From Bacteroidia bacterium (lineage in GTDB: Bacteria > Bacteroidota > Bacteroidia > AKYH767-A > OLB10): DNA of 62,427 nt. Every line of letters begins with the position of its first letter. The stretch's first letter is position 1. Location: contig JAEUTI010000008.1 in the NCBI GenBank assembly GCA_016788065.1, forward strand, positions 1 to 62,427, given 5' to 3'. A program made the position numbers and the translations under genes. The notes below the pieces were generated by a model. That model searched no databases. It had not been told where the DNA came from and was given only the letters and a program-made list of their open reading frames with translations. Positions 36,305 to 45,373 of this stretch are shown here, one piece after another.

Positions 36305-36562
36305 CTATACAATTTCATCATTCACAGCTACAACACCTTTCAGCTCAGGAATAGCTTTTAAAAGCGATTGTTCAATTCCTGCTTTCAAAGTCATCATACT
36401 CATAGAGCATGAACTGCACGCTCCGAGTAATTTCAATCTTACAATCATTTCCGGAGTAACTTCAACCAAAGACACATTTCCACTATCGGCTTCCAGATAG
36501 GGGCGAAGAGTATCTAAGGTACTTTCAATACGTGCAATTAAAGATGGGTCGGTGTTGCTCAT
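36305..36562 (-). CDS. NifU-like Fe-S scaffold protein (C-terminal NifU domain)
   Basis: An 85-residue protein made only of the NifU C-terminal domain, which carries or delivers Fe-S clusters. The two-cysteine motif is in GACSSCSMSM (residues ~50-58), preceded by RPYLEADSGNVSLVEV (as IRPYL... in the family). The chosen start, ATG 36562, gives the standard length; an upstream frame extension to 36640 would overlap the Mrp gene and adds no recognisable sequence. It lies 19 bp after the Mrp-type ATPase gene, so the two are probably one transcript for Fe-S cluster assembly. Confidence 0.88.
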   Translation of the reverse strand: MSNTDPSLIARIESTLDTLRPYLEADSGNVSLVEVTPEMIVRLKLLGACSSCSMSMMTLKAGIEQSLLKAIPELKGVVAVNDEIV

Positions 36563-36581
36563 AGTGCAAAAGTAATCATTT

Positions 36582-37685
36582 TTAATAACCTGCTGCTTGT
36601 ACCGGTTGTGTCGGTTGCATAGTAGCATTTCTGATTGCAACCTGTTGTGCCATATTTCCTGCCACCATCATAAATGCTGTTGCTGCAGGGTTAGAATCAT
36701 CGAGCACCACGGGTGCCCCGGAGTCACCACCTTCACATATACTTTGTACCAATGGAATTTGTCCCAGGAAAGGAACTTTCAAATCGTCTGCCAGGTTCTT
36801 GCATCCATCTTTACCAAAAATAAAATATTTGTTTTCAGGCAGCTCGGCAGGAGTAAACCATGCCATATTTTCTACAAGCCCCAAAACAGGAACTTTGATG
36901 GAGTCCATCTGAAACATTCCTATTCCTTTTTTAGCATCTGCCAGAGCAACTTTTTGCGGTGTAGAAACAATGACTGCACCAGTGACGGGAACTGCGGAGA
37001 CTAAGGTGAGGTGTATATCGCCAGTTCCTGGAGGTAAATCAATAAAAAGATAATCGAGTTCACCCCAATCGGCATCAGAGAATAACTGACGTAAGGCTTT
37101 TGATGCCATTGGTCCGCGCCAGACAATTGCTTGTTCAGGATCTACCAGGAAGCCAATGGATAACATTTTCACTCCGTATTTTTCTACGGGCACCATATAT
37201 GATTTGCCATCTCTTTCATTCACAAAAAGGCGTTCATTTTCTACTCCAAACATGATTGGAAGCGATGGGCCGTAAATATCTGCATCAATCAATCCAACTT
37301 TAGCTCCAGTTTGAGCTAAAGCAACTGCCAGATTAACTGCTACTGTAGATTTTCCAACACCGCCTTTTCCGGATGCAACCGCAATAATATTTTTTACTCC
37401 CGGTAGGAGTGGGTTTTCGATTGCCCTGCGACTGGTAACATCTGCAGTCATATTAACTGTTACTTCAGCTTCAGGATCTACAAAATGGATGATTGCATTG
37501 ATGCAGGCACGCTCAATCAGCGCTTTCAGAGGACAAGCGGGTGTTGTTAAAACTACCGTAAAGGATACTTTTTTGCCGGACACCTCAACATCTCGAATCA
37601 TATTAAGTGTTACCAGATCCTTTTTTAAATCTGGCTCCTCTACGTTACTGAGTGCCTCAAGTACCTGCTCTTTGGTGATATTCAT
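36582..37685 (-). CDS. Mrp/NBP35 family Fe-S carrier ATPase (ApbC-like)
   Basis: 367 residues: an N-terminal MIP18/DUF59 domain (residues 1-90, VEEPDLKKDL, TTPACPLKALI), then a P-loop ATPase with the deviant Walker A AVASGKGGVGKST (~103-113), DADIYGPS, YLFIDLPPGTGDIHLT and the segment VENMAWFT. The commonly conserved CxxC of ApbC/NBP35 (usually CPHC) is not evident; VENMAWFT occupies its place, so cluster binding would differ from the standard form. The family moves Fe-S clusters to apo-proteins. It is followed by the NifU-like gene. Confidence 0.88.
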   Translation of the reverse strand: MNITKEQVLEALSNVEEPDLKKDLVTLNMIRDVEVSGKKVSFTVVLTTPACPLKALIERACINAIIHFVDPEAEVTVNMTADVTSRRAIENPLLPGVKNIIAVASGKGGVGKSTVAVNLAVALAQTGAKVGLIDADIYGPSLPIMFGVENERLFVNERDGKSYMVPVEKYGVKMLSIGFLVDPEQAIVWRGPMASKALRQLFSDADWGELDYLFIDLPPGTGDIHLTLVSAVPVTGAVIVSTPQKVALADAKKGIGMFQMDSIKVPVLGLVENMAWFTPAELPENKYFIFGKDGCKNLADDLKVPFLGQIPLVQSICEGGDSGAPVVLDDSNPAATAFMMVAGNMAQQVAIRNATMQPTQPVQAAGY

Positions 37686-37763
37686 TATAAATTGGTTTTG
37701 TTCTAAATAATAACAAACGGAATTGCTTTCAGTTAAGAAAATGCAAAGATAGGAAGTAGTTGT

Positions 37764-38117
37764 TCAGAGTTCTTCTGAAGGATCCCAGAAATGTTTTTTA
37801 AAGTCCACTACTTTATCGTTTTCGATCTTAATGCCCTCATTTTCTAATAGTTGTCTCATTAAATCGGGTGATCCGAAGTGATGTTTCCCGGTCAATAATC
37901 CATTTCGGTTAACCACCCTTTGGGCGGGAACCGGTGGTTTTTCACGATGCGAGCCGTTCATTGCCCATCCAACCATGCGCGATGATCCTGCCGTTCCGAG
38001 GTATTTTGCAATAGCACCATAACTGGTTACCTTACCGCGGGGAATCAATCTCACCACCTCATAAACCATTTGAAAAAAGGAATCTTGTTTATTGACAACT
38101 TTCTTAGCCATATTCAA
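37764..38117 (-). CDS. Alkyltransferase-like (ATL/MGMT-family) protein
   Basis: 117 residues of the C-terminal methyltransferase DNA-binding domain: FFQMVYEVVRLIPRGKVTSYGAIAKYLG, then GSSRMVGWAMNGS, then PVPAQRVVNRNG. In active O6-alkylguanine transferases the last motif is PCHRV; here Ala-Gln replaces Cys-His, so it cannot take the alkyl group. ATL proteins bind O6-alkylguanine and hand the lesion to nucleotide excision repair. Start at 38117 keeps the expected length; the ATG two codons on (38111) is nearly equivalent. Confidence 0.9.
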   Translation of the reverse strand: MNMAKKVVNKQDSFFQMVYEVVRLIPRGKVTSYGAIAKYLGTAGSSRMVGWAMNGSHREKPPVPAQRVVNRNGLLTGKHHFGSPDLMRQLLENEGIKIENDKVVDFKKHFWDPSEEL

Positions 38118-38133
38118 AGGTACAAATCAAAAC

Positions 38134-38158
38134 AAAAAAAGGGGACCGAAGTCCCCTC
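38134..38158 (-). terminator. Terminator of the 38181 gene
   Basis: On the minus strand AGGGGAC, the very stable loop TTCG and GTCCCCT are followed by seven T residues. It lies 23 bp after the stop of the large T9SS gene. Confidence 0.93.
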
Positions 38159-38180
38159 TTTTCAATTATAATGGCAACAA

Positions 38181-40979
38181 TTATTCTACAACAATTTTTC
38201 TGATAGTGCTGCTTCCATCAGCAGAAACTTTCAACATGTACACACCTTTGCTCCAGTTAGAAACATCAATTCTTGAAGATTGATTTCCGTTTACTGTAGA
38301 AATGTTTTTAGTGAATACACTTCTGCCAATCATGTCAGACACTTCAATCACAACATCAGATGCTGTTACATCGGTGAATTTAACATCTACATAATCATTG
38401 GCAGGAACTGGCATTACATCAACACCCAGGTTCAGATTGGTTTCAACAATTGCATTGATAGCACAAACATTAATTGCGATATCATCAACGAAGAAGTTAG
38501 TACCTGTACCGTTGTTTCCGTAAATTCTGGAGAAGAAGGTTAATGTGTGTGGAAGTCCGTCAGCATAAGCATCAAGATTTACCACTTGTTGGCTATAACC
38601 AAGTACACCGCAAAGTGGACTTGCACCATCCGTAGTATAAACAGTATCTGCATCAATAGCTACCTTCAGGAAGTCATCAGGACTATCACAAATAATTTGC
38701 TCAAGGAAGAATGACAGGTTAGCTGTGTTGTTGGTAGGAATAGTGAATGTTTGAGATAATGAGCCTTCTTCGAAAGCTGCAACACCACCAAACCAAGCCC
38801 AGATATTTCCGGTATTTGGACCAGTTCCAGTTCCGTTTCCGCAACCTGCAAGATCACACAATGGTGTTCCGAAGGTAGCTGAGAATTCAACCCATGATCC
38901 TGATCCGATTCCTGCTTCAAAGCTTCCATCAACAACGATATCAGGACATCCCTGAATTGTGATTGATTGTGTTACTGTGTTGGTACCACAAGCATTTGTT
39001 ACAGTCAGAGAAACAGTATATGTTCCTGCAGCTGAATACAAATTAGTTGGGTTTTCAAGTGTGCTGGTATTACCATCACCAAAATCCCAAAGGTAAGTTC
39101 CTGTAGTTGCAGTTGTATTAGTAAATCCAACACTCAGAGAAGTTGCAATGTAAGTGAATGCAGCAACCGGAGTAGCACCATCAACAATGATCTCATTAGT
39201 TTCAGAATCTGAACAACCTGTTGTAATATCAGAAACAGTGTATGTAATGGCAATTGGTCCTGATAAACCTGCAGGATCAAAATTACTTCCTGTTACTCCT
39301 GAACCTGACCAGGTTCCACCTAACAATCCAACAACAGTTGGGTCAAGATTAATTGGAGCAGCAGATCCGCAAACAGTTCCTGGTGATACCCAGTTTGCAA
39401 CGGGACCATTATCAAACACTAATGACCACTCAATTAAGCTACCTGTATCTAAACCGGCATTGTCGGTAATGTTGATTGACCAGTTACCATTTGGAGAACC
39501 TCCGGTGTTGTTAATCAATTCAAGGTCTGCACCATTTGCAGCAGTCCATGATCCTGAAATAGCAGGAGCATTATTACATTCATTTTCCATTTCATTTCCG
39601 GTTCCTGTTGTAACACAAACATCCATGTTATCACCATCACAACCAGCTAAACTTGCAGGAACACCTGGACGATCTGTAAGAATTACACTTTCTCCATTTG
39701 GAGCAGTTAATGTTACAATAAGATCTCCAACCCAGGTATGGTCAATTTTGAAGCAAACAGCAGCTAATTCAACATCTCCACCTAAAGTTGTGCCTGGAGC
39801 AGAAGAAACTGTCTGTGAGTTTGTCAATCCTACAGGATCATTATCAGGAATAGCAAGGTTTAAGGCAGTAAAAGGAATTGTATCGGTACAGGTATTTCCT
39901 CCTGATCCGGTAGGGCAACTTGAAAGCACAACATCATCCACAAAGAAATTTGTTACGCCTCCATTTGCAGAAAATGTAGTTGAGTTGAAAGCAATCACAT
40001 GTGGGTTACCATCAGCAAAGAGAGATAAATCTATAACTTGAGAAGAATATCCAATTATTCCGCATAATGGAGAAGCTCCATCAGTAAGGAATACCTGAAT
40101 TCCATCAACAGTAATTTCAAGAAAATCTGTTGGTCCATCACACACTGCTTGCTCAAGAGCAAATTCCAAAGTAATGGAATCACCGGCAGGGAAAGTAACA
40201 GTTTGGGTCAAAGATGATGTTTCAGTACCACCACCAAATCCGCCAAACCATGACCAGTATGTTCCGCCATTAGGTCCGGTACCACCGCCTGCACCGCAGC
40301 CGGCTAAATCACATAAAGGAGTACCAAAGTTAGTTGAAGCTTCTGTCCATGATCCACTTCCCGGTCCAAGTTCAAAGTCACCATCTACAATAATATCAGG
40401 ACAAGTTCCACCACCACCGTTTGATGAAATAACAGAAATGTCATCAACGAAGAAGTTTGTAGGTCCTCCATTGTTAGAGAATGTTGAAGAATTAAATCTT
40501 AGTGTATGGCTATTGCCATCGGCATAAGCAGAGATGTCGATTACCTGCTGTGAATATCCTAATACACCACACAAAGCAGATGAACCGTCGGTAGAAAATA
40601 CTATGGTACCATCGATGCTTACATCCAAAAAGTCGATTGGATCATCGCAAACTATTTGTTCCAGGTAGAAACTTAAAGTAACAGTTCCTCCTGCAGGAAT
40701 AACAAATGATTGCTCAAGGGTTGCAGTTTCAGTTCCTCCGGGGAGTCCACCAAACCATGCCCAGATGTTTCCGGTACGTGGCCCTGTTCCTGTTCCATTT
40801 CCACATCCGGCAAGATCACACAATGGTGTTCCGAATGTTGTTGAACTCTCAGTCCATGCACCGCTACCAATTCCAGCTTCAAAGCTACCATCAGTAACCA
40901 GTTCAACTTGTGCACTCAGGCTGCCGACCATAAATATTCCGGCAACCACAGCAACTATTTTCTTATATATTTTATTCAT
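38181..40979 (-). CDS. Large T9SS protein: three repeats of one module, P-domain-like and PKD domains
   Basis: 932 residues with a signal peptide (VVAGIFMVGSLSAQ). Three copies of a ~165-residue module occur at about 24-190, 191-358 and 676-840. Each opens with D-G-S/D-F-E-x-G-x-G-S-G-x-W, then FGTPLCDLAGCG, WAWFGG or WSWFGG, LEQ/LEQA, LCGVLGYSQQV or LCGIIGYSSQV, and ends FFVDD. A region at ~362-526 resembles the proprotein-convertase P domain (IDHTWVGDLIVTLTAPNG ... NGNWSINITDNAG). A PKD domain lies near 603-676 (YLWDFGDGNTST). The T9SS type A tail begins ~860. The modules resemble MAM/jelly-roll carbohydrate-binding folds. It is probably an adhesin or binding protein; no catalytic motif found. 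Confidence 0.8.
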   Translation of the reverse strand: MNKIYKKIVAVVAGIFMVGSLSAQVELVTDGSFEAGIGSGAWTESSTTFGTPLCDLAGCGNGTGTGPRTGNIWAWFGGLPGGTETATLEQSFVIPAGGTVTLSFYLEQIVCDDPIDFLDVSIDGTIVFSTDGSSALCGVLGYSQQVIDISAYADGNSHTLRFNSSTFSNNGGPTNFFVDDISVISSNGGGGTCPDIIVDGDFELGPGSGSWTEASTNFGTPLCDLAGCGAGGGTGPNGGTYWSWFGGFGGGTETSSLTQTVTFPAGDSITLEFALEQAVCDGPTDFLEITVDGIQVFLTDGASPLCGIIGYSSQVIDLSLFADGNPHVIAFNSTTFSANGGVTNFFVDDVVLSSCPTGSGGNTCTDTIPFTALNLAIPDNDPVGLTNSQTVSSAPGTTLGGDVELAAVCFKIDHTWVGDLIVTLTAPNGESVILTDRPGVPASLAGCDGDNMDVCVTTGTGNEMENECNNAPAISGSWTAANGADLELINNTGGSPNGNWSINITDNAGLDTGSLIEWSLVFDNGPVANWVSPGTVCGSAAPINLDPTVVGLLGGTWSGSGVTGSNFDPAGLSGPIAITYTVSDITTGCSDSETNEIIVDGATPVAAFTYIATSLSVGFTNTTATTGTYLWDFGDGNTSTLENPTNLYSAAGTYTVSLTVTNACGTNTVTQSITIQGCPDIVVDGSFEAGIGSGSWVEFSATFGTPLCDLAGCGNGTGTGPNTGNIWAWFGGVAAFEEGSLSQTFTIPTNNTANLSFFLEQIICDSPDDFLKVAIDADTVYTTDGASPLCGVLGYSQQVVNLDAYADGLPHTLTFFSRIYGNNGTGTNFFVDDIAINVCAINAIVETNLNLGVDVMPVPANDYVDVKFTDVTASDVVIEVSDMIGRSVFTKNISTVNGNQSSRIDVSNWSKGVYMLKVSADGSSTIRKIVVE

Positions 40980-41003
40980 TTTTTTCGTTTTAAGGGTAAG
41001 AAA

Positions 41004-41402
41004 TTAATCTACAATGGTGTATTTGTCGGAATGACTCAACACAAATTGTTGCCTGTCTTTTGGCAAACGGTTGAAATCGGATCGCTTAATTGAATAAGGA
41101 TTTGCTTTCACCTTTGGAGTACAGTTGCGGGCACCTGTTCCTTGTTGAGTGGTTGCAACAGCTCCTCTTTTCTGAGCAGCTAATTTCGGATCAAGTTTTG
41201 CACGCACTACTCCCTGGTGACGAGCCTGTGCCGGCTTCTGATGGCTGATAACTTTAGCCTTAACAACCGGAGTGGCTACTCTGGTTGGTACATCCTTACG
41301 ACCTGGCTTTTTTGCATTGTCCTGCGCAAAAGCTGCCGTACTGAGTATGGTTGCAGCAATAGCTACAAATCCCATTCTCAGGAATAATCCTGCTTTTTTC
41401 AT
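41004..41402 (-). CDS. Small basic secreted protein, function unknown
   Basis: 132 residues: signal peptide (FVAIAATILSTAAFAQ), then a strongly basic, low-complexity region rich in K, R, A, P and Q (PGRKDVPTRV, HQKPAQARHQ, KLAAQKRGA), and a short C-terminal segment (SIKRSDFNRLPKDRQQF, VLSHSDKYTIVD). I do not recognise a family. The basic region could bind nucleic acid, LPS or capsule. It lies 24 bp upstream of the large T9SS gene on the same strand, so they may share a transcript. Confidence 0.6.
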   Translation of the reverse strand: MKKAGLFLRMGFVAIAATILSTAAFAQDNAKKPGRKDVPTRVATPVVKAKVISHQKPAQARHQGVVRAKLDPKLAAQKRGAVATTQQGTGARNCTPKVKANPYSIKRSDFNRLPKDRQQFVLSHSDKYTIVD

Positions 41403-41607
41403 TTGAAATGGTTTTAGTTGTTATGTATGTAATAGATTGATTGATTCTGCCTTCAAGCAAACTTATTTATTTAAATGCCCAATCGGTACCATGTGGTTCC
41501 GAAGTTTATAACAGTTAAAGTAATAATATTACAGGCTGATTAACAATTAGATACAATTTGATTGTCAACTGTTATTCACATTCTGAATTGCATATGAACT
41601 TTGTACC

Positions 41608-41615
41608 TAATTTTG
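41608..41615 (+). promoter_or_regulatory. Predicted promoter of pfkA (-7 TAATTTTG, -33 ATTG at 41587)
   Basis: TAATTTTG matches TAnnTTTG exactly. ATTG (41587-41590) lies 17 nt upstream, within the TTG-N17-23 spacing of Bacteroidota promoters. It falls inside the longer possible reading of pfkA (from 41558), so it supports the downstream start at 41636. Confidence 0.6.
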
Positions 41616-41635
41616 TAAAGCGAATGAATCATAAA

Positions 41636-42610
41636 ATGATCAAAAATATTGGGGTTTTTACTTCCGGTGGCGATAGTCCCGGAATGAATGCATGTGTCAG
41701 GGCTGTTGTACGGACTGCTGTTTATCACGAAATTAAAGTTACCGGTATCATGCGTGGGTTTCAGGGCATGATTGAAAATGACCTTTTTCCCCTTCATGCC
41801 CGTTCGGTGAGTAACATTATTCATCGTGGTGGCACAATCTTGAAATCAGCAAGAAGTGCCGACTTTATCAAACCGGAAGGTCGCAAAAAGGCCTATGAAA
41901 ATATTAAAGCAGCAGGAGTGGAGGCTTTAGTTGCTATTGGTGGTGATGGAACTTTCCGGGGTGCAACTATTTTCTTCGAAGAATATGGCATTCCGGTTAT
42001 CGGTATTCCGGGAACTATCGACAACGATTTGTTTGGAACCGATTATACTCTTGGTTTTGATACAGCAGTTAATACAGCTGTTGAAGCTATTGATAAAATC
42101 AGAGATACCGCTGCTTCTCACGACCGTTTGTTTTTTATTGAAGTAATGGGACGCGACGCAGGTTATATTGCACTCTGGTCCGGAATCAGTGGTGGCGCTG
42201 AAGCTATTTTACTCCCTGAAGAAAAGACAGATGTGAAAGCATTGGTTGATTCTTTGATGGCGGGAAAAAAGAAAGAAAAATCTTCAAGTATCGTAATCGT
42301 ATGTGAAGGTGATGATGCCGGTGGTGCAATGAAAATAGCGGAACAGGTTAAATCATTACATCCCGCATTTGATACTCGCGTAACTGTACTGGGCCATGTG
42401 CAACGCGGTGGAAGTCCCACAGTTTTCGACCGCATTCTGGGAAGCAGGTTAGGAGTAGCTGCCGTAGAAGCTCTAATGCGAGGTGAACATAGTAAAATGG
42501 CAGGCGTGCTGAATAACCAGTTATCGTGGACAGAGTTTAAAAATGCAACCAAACAGCATTCACCCCTCGACCCCGACATGCTGCGATTCTCTAAAATATT
42601 GGCAATTTAA
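41636..42610 (+). CDS. pfkA: 6-phosphofructokinase
   Basis: ATP-dependent phosphofructokinase, the committed glycolytic step from fructose 6-phosphate to fructose 1,6-bisphosphate. 324 residues from ATG 41636 (M-I-K-N-I-G). Motifs: GVFTSGGDSPGMNA (ATP-binding glycines), AIGGDGTFRGA, GIPGTIDNDLFGTDYT (catalytic Asp in TIDND), EVMGRDAGYIAL, CEGDDAGG and LGHVQRGGSPTVFDR. The upstream frame to 41558 overlaps the promoter and is unlikely to be translated. Followed after 14 bp by an N-acetylglucosamine-kinase-like gene. Confidence 0.97.
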   Translation: MIKNIGVFTSGGDSPGMNACVRAVVRTAVYHEIKVTGIMRGFQGMIENDLFPLHARSVSNIIHRGGTILKSARSADFIKPEGRKKAYENIKAAGVEALVAIGGDGTFRGATIFFEEYGIPVIGIPGTIDNDLFGTDYTLGFDTAVNTAVEAIDKIRDTAASHDRLFFIEVMGRDAGYIALWSGISGGAEAILLPEEKTDVKALVDSLMAGKKKEKSSSIVIVCEGDDAGGAMKIAEQVKSLHPAFDTRVTVLGHVQRGGSPTVFDRILGSRLGVAAVEALMRGEHSKMAGVLNNQLSWTEFKNATKQHSPLDPDMLRFSKILAI

Positions 42611-42624
42611 ATACTTTATAATTT

Positions 42625-43482
42625 ATGATTTTAGTATCAGATAGTGGTTCCACAAAAGCTGACTGGATTGCAGGTGATGCAGGAAAAGTATCAGGTGAGT
42701 TTAATACTAAAGGATTCAATCCGTTTTTTCATGATGAAAAATTTATTTTGGAAGAGTTATCTGCCAACACGGGATTATCTTCAATAAAAAATAATGTTGA
42801 TTCCGTGTACTTCTTTGGTGCAGGATGTTCCAGTCCAGATCGAAATGAAATTATAAGAAGCGGATTGAAGAAATTTTTTATCAATGCAAATGTGATTGTT
42901 GAACACGATATGCTGGGTTGTGCACTGGCTGTTTGTGATGGTAAGCCTGGCGTTGCTGCAATTCTTGGCACCGGTTCAAATATTTGTTATTTCAATGGAA
43001 CAAACATTAGTGAAACCCGACATGGTTTAGGGTATGTAATTGGTGATGAAGGAAGCGGTAGTTACTATGGAAAAAAATTACTCTCACATTATCTTTATAA
43101 AATTATGCCTGCTGATTTGCATGCTGCATTTTCAGAATGTTACCAACTTGATAAGGAGGCTATAATTTCGAAAGTGTATAAAGAACCAAATCCAAATGTA
43201 TTTCTTGCATCTTTTGCAAAATTCCTTTCCGATCACCAACACCACCCTTACATTCAGAAGTTAGTATATACCGGGATGCAAGAATTTTTTGAAACGAATG
43301 TGTTAAGTTATACTGAAAGCAAAACAGTGCCAATTCACTTTGTTGGTTCCATCGCACATTATTTCAGCGATGTTTTAAGACGAGTTGCGGAAGAATGTAA
43401 TGTAACAATTGGAAAAATAATTCAGAAGCCGGTAAGTGGATTGGCCGATTATTTCTTCAATGGAGGCAAAATGCCTGAATGA
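42625..43482 (+). CDS. BadF/BadG-type ATPase, N-acetylglucosamine kinase-like
   Basis: 285 residues of the ASKHA sugar-kinase fold: the phosphate-1 loop LVSDSGSTKADW at residues 3-14, the connect segment EHDMLGCALA, and the phosphate-2 loop AAILGTGSNICYF; then HGLGYVIGDEGSGSYYGK and the adenosine motif VGSIAHYFSD. The DEGSG motif and length match N-acetylglucosamine kinases of Bacteroidota. Substrate cannot be proved. It is in tandem with pfkA, suggesting a sugar-phosphate role. Confidence 0.85.
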   Translation: MILVSDSGSTKADWIAGDAGKVSGEFNTKGFNPFFHDEKFILEELSANTGLSSIKNNVDSVYFFGAGCSSPDRNEIIRSGLKKFFINANVIVEHDMLGCALAVCDGKPGVAAILGTGSNICYFNGTNISETRHGLGYVIGDEGSGSYYGKKLLSHYLYKIMPADLHAAFSECYQLDKEAIISKVYKEPNPNVFLASFAKFLSDHQHHPYIQKLVYTGMQEFFETNVLSYTESKTVPIHFVGSIAHYFSDVLRRVAEECNVTIGKIIQKPVSGLADYFFNGGKMPE

Positions 43483-43485
43483 AAT

Positions 43486-43944
43486 CTAAAGTTTTACGGT
43501 TTCCGGAATGAAAGCAGAAACATCTCCGCCGTTTCTGATGATATCCCTGACTATTGATGAAGAAACAGCTGCAAAACGTAAATCAGTTAAGATAAATGTG
43601 GTCTCCAGTCCATTCGAAATAGCACCATTCATATGCGCAATTGCTTTTTCAAATTCAAAATCGGGACTGTTTCGTAAACCGCGCAATATAAATCCGGCAT
43701 TCACTTTTTTACAAAAATCTACTGTTAATCCTTGATAAGTAACAACACTGATGCGCGATTCAGATGCAAAAGTTTGTTGAACCCATGCTTCGCGTTTTTG
43801 TAAATCGAACATATATTTTTTTTCAGCATTACTGCCGATGCCAACTATGATGCGGTCAAAAATTTTAAGTCCTCGTTTAATAATATCAACATGACCAACC
43901 GTAATTGGATCAAACGACCCAGGGAATACTGCAATTCTTTCCAT
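43486..43944 (-). CDS. coaD: Phosphopantetheine adenylyltransferase
   Basis: CoaD converts 4'-phosphopantetheine and ATP to dephospho-CoA in coenzyme A synthesis. 152 residues with the nucleotidyltransferase motif PGSFDPITVGHVDII (T/HxGH-type) at residues 7-21, the RGLRNSPDFEFE block, and the SSSIVRDI helix near the C-terminus. Length is standard. It is convergent with the kinase gene (3 bp apart) and 20 bp downstream of rsmD, its common neighbour. Confidence 0.96.
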   Translation of the reverse strand: MERIAVFPGSFDPITVGHVDIIKRGLKIFDRIIVGIGSNAEKKYMFDLQKREAWVQQTFASESRISVVTYQGLTVDFCKKVNAGFILRGLRNSPDFEFEKAIAHMNGAISNGLETTFILTDLRFAAVSSSIVRDIIRNGGDVSAFIPETVKL

Positions 43945-43964
43945 AGCTAGTGTTTGTCTGTAAT

Positions 43965-44507
43965 TTAAGGCTCTAATTTAGTAAAAAAACTGAAAGCTAC
44001 ATTACCATAGGTGCGATTCGATTGAAATCCGGGAAGGGAGCTCCAATCCTGTTTCGCATTGTGTTCCAGAATGAACATGCCACCTGTTGCGAGTAAATTG
44101 CCTTCAACAAGCGAATGGGTCAGTGACTCATGAATATTTAAATCGAAAGGCGGATCGGCAAAGATCAGATCAAAAGGCTCGTGTTTTTTTTTGATAAAAG
44201 TTAATACATCTGTTCTGATGATTCTGAGATTATGGATTCCTAATAAGCGGGTAGTCTCTTTCTGAAATGCCGTGCATCCATAATCCTGATCAACAGAAGT
44301 AACAGACTTCACACCTCGTGAAATAAGCTCCATACTTATGCTGCCTGTTCCTGAAAATAGATCGAGACAATTCAGATTTTCATATTCAATCTGATTTTCT
44401 AAAATGTTAAATAAGCCGGTTTTTGCAAAATCAGTTGTAGGCCGAACCGGTAAGTTTGCAGGGGGATGTAAAACCCTTCCTTTGTATTTTCCGCTTATGA
44501 TGCGCAC
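43965..44507 (-). CDS. rsmD: 16S rRNA (guanine(966)-N(2))-methyltransferase RsmD
   Basis: 180 residues. Class I SAM-dependent methyltransferase with the family start MRIISGKYKGR, PTTDFAKTGLFNIL, LDLFSGTGSISMELISRG (SAM-binding), SVDQD and the catalytic FADPPFDL (DPPF). It methylates G966 of 16S rRNA. Its start overlaps the end of the upstream DUF3822 gene by 13 bp, suggesting translational coupling. It is followed by coaD. Confidence 0.95.
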   Translation of the reverse strand: MRIISGKYKGRVLHPPANLPVRPTTDFAKTGLFNILENQIEYENLNCLDLFSGTGSISMELISRGVKSVTSVDQDYGCTAFQKETTRLLGIHNLRIIRTDVLTFIKKKHEPFDLIFADPPFDLNIHESLTHSLVEGNLLATGGMFILEHNAKQDWSSLPGFQSNRTYGNVAFSFFTKLEP

Positions 44508-45373
44508 ACCAGCTGACTAAAAATATGAAAGTACTGATGAGGTGGAATTTGATCGAACTCTTCAGAATAGGAATAGTTATCGGGTCGATCGGTTAATGCA
44601 ATATGCCGGATGTACTTCGATGATAGCACGTATGTGGCATCGGAAGCATCAATGCTTCCTGAGAATGATGCCAATAATGTTTCGGGGTTTAAATGGAGCT
44701 GCTCACATACAAACAAAATGTAATATACAAATTCTTCCGGAGTATGCACTTCAAAGCTGTTATAGAATAACAGATTCTTGCCCTTATTCACTATAATTTC
44801 TGCCATACGTTCACCGGCATTAATATGTAATAGCGGTTCATGCTGATTTTTATATTTGGAAAGCACATATTCAATCATTGCGGTTCCTGTATGATGAAAT
44901 TCAACTGTTGGAAACCATGAAGTAATTAATTCATAAATACCAGTTGGAATGGCAAATAAATGTCTTGCTTCCAACTGCCGCATTTCATCCGACAGAATTT
45001 CATTTTCTGTTCCAACCGGAATTAGAAATTGTAATTGTTCCATCGCAGATGATGGTTCAAATAAAGCATTCGGCACAAGTGCTGCTGCCCGAAATCCACT
45101 ACAACAAATTACTCTACGAAAACGGTTGTTTTGAATAATGGAGGATGTGTTCCTGATAGATTTTAACATCTCAGGTAAATCTCTTAAATCACTATTGTCA
45201 AGGCTCCACGATTCCAATGCGATAAATTCTTTCCGCAAACGATCAGCTACCAGACATGAAAATGATTCCGGTCCTACATATATAAACAGGTCATATCCTT
45301 CTGGCTTTAAGCCATCAAAAGATTCATTTAAAATTGCATGTTTTAAGATGCTTTTATTCCCAGTTACCTGCAT
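44495..45373 (-). CDS. DUF3822 family protein
   Basis: 292 residues, no signal peptide or membrane segment. The organisation (YDLFIYVGPESFSCLVADRL near the start, RFRRVICCSGFRAAALVPNALF, LQFLIPVGTENEILSDE, HINAGERMAEIIV, LLFYNSFEVHTPEEFVYYILFVCEQL, LLASFSGSIDASD...) matches the ASKHA-like fold of DUF3822, which is restricted to Bacteroidota and usually sits beside rsmD and coaD. Function is unknown. It overlaps both neighbours: rsmD by 13 bp and the upstream 45354 gene by 20 bp. Confidence 0.8.
   Translation of the reverse strand: MQVTGNKSILKHAILNESFDGLKPEGYDLFIYVGPESFSCLVADRLRKEFIALESWSLDNSDLRDLPEMLKSIRNTSSIIQNNRFRRVICCSGFRAAALVPNALFEPSSAMEQLQFLIPVGTENEILSDEMRQLEARHLFAIPTGIYELITSWFPTVEFHHTGTAMIEYVLSKYKNQHEPLLHINAGERMAEIIVNKGKNLLFYNSFEVHTPEEFVYYILFVCEQLHLNPETLLASFSGSIDASDATYVLSSKYIRHIALTDRPDNYSYSEEFDQIPPHQYFHIFSQLVCAS

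Noticed and set aside
39154-40041. 295-codon open frame opposite the 38181 gene
   Set aside because: Proline/threonine/serine-rich translation mirrors the repeat composition of the true gene on the other strand; no signal peptide or motif.
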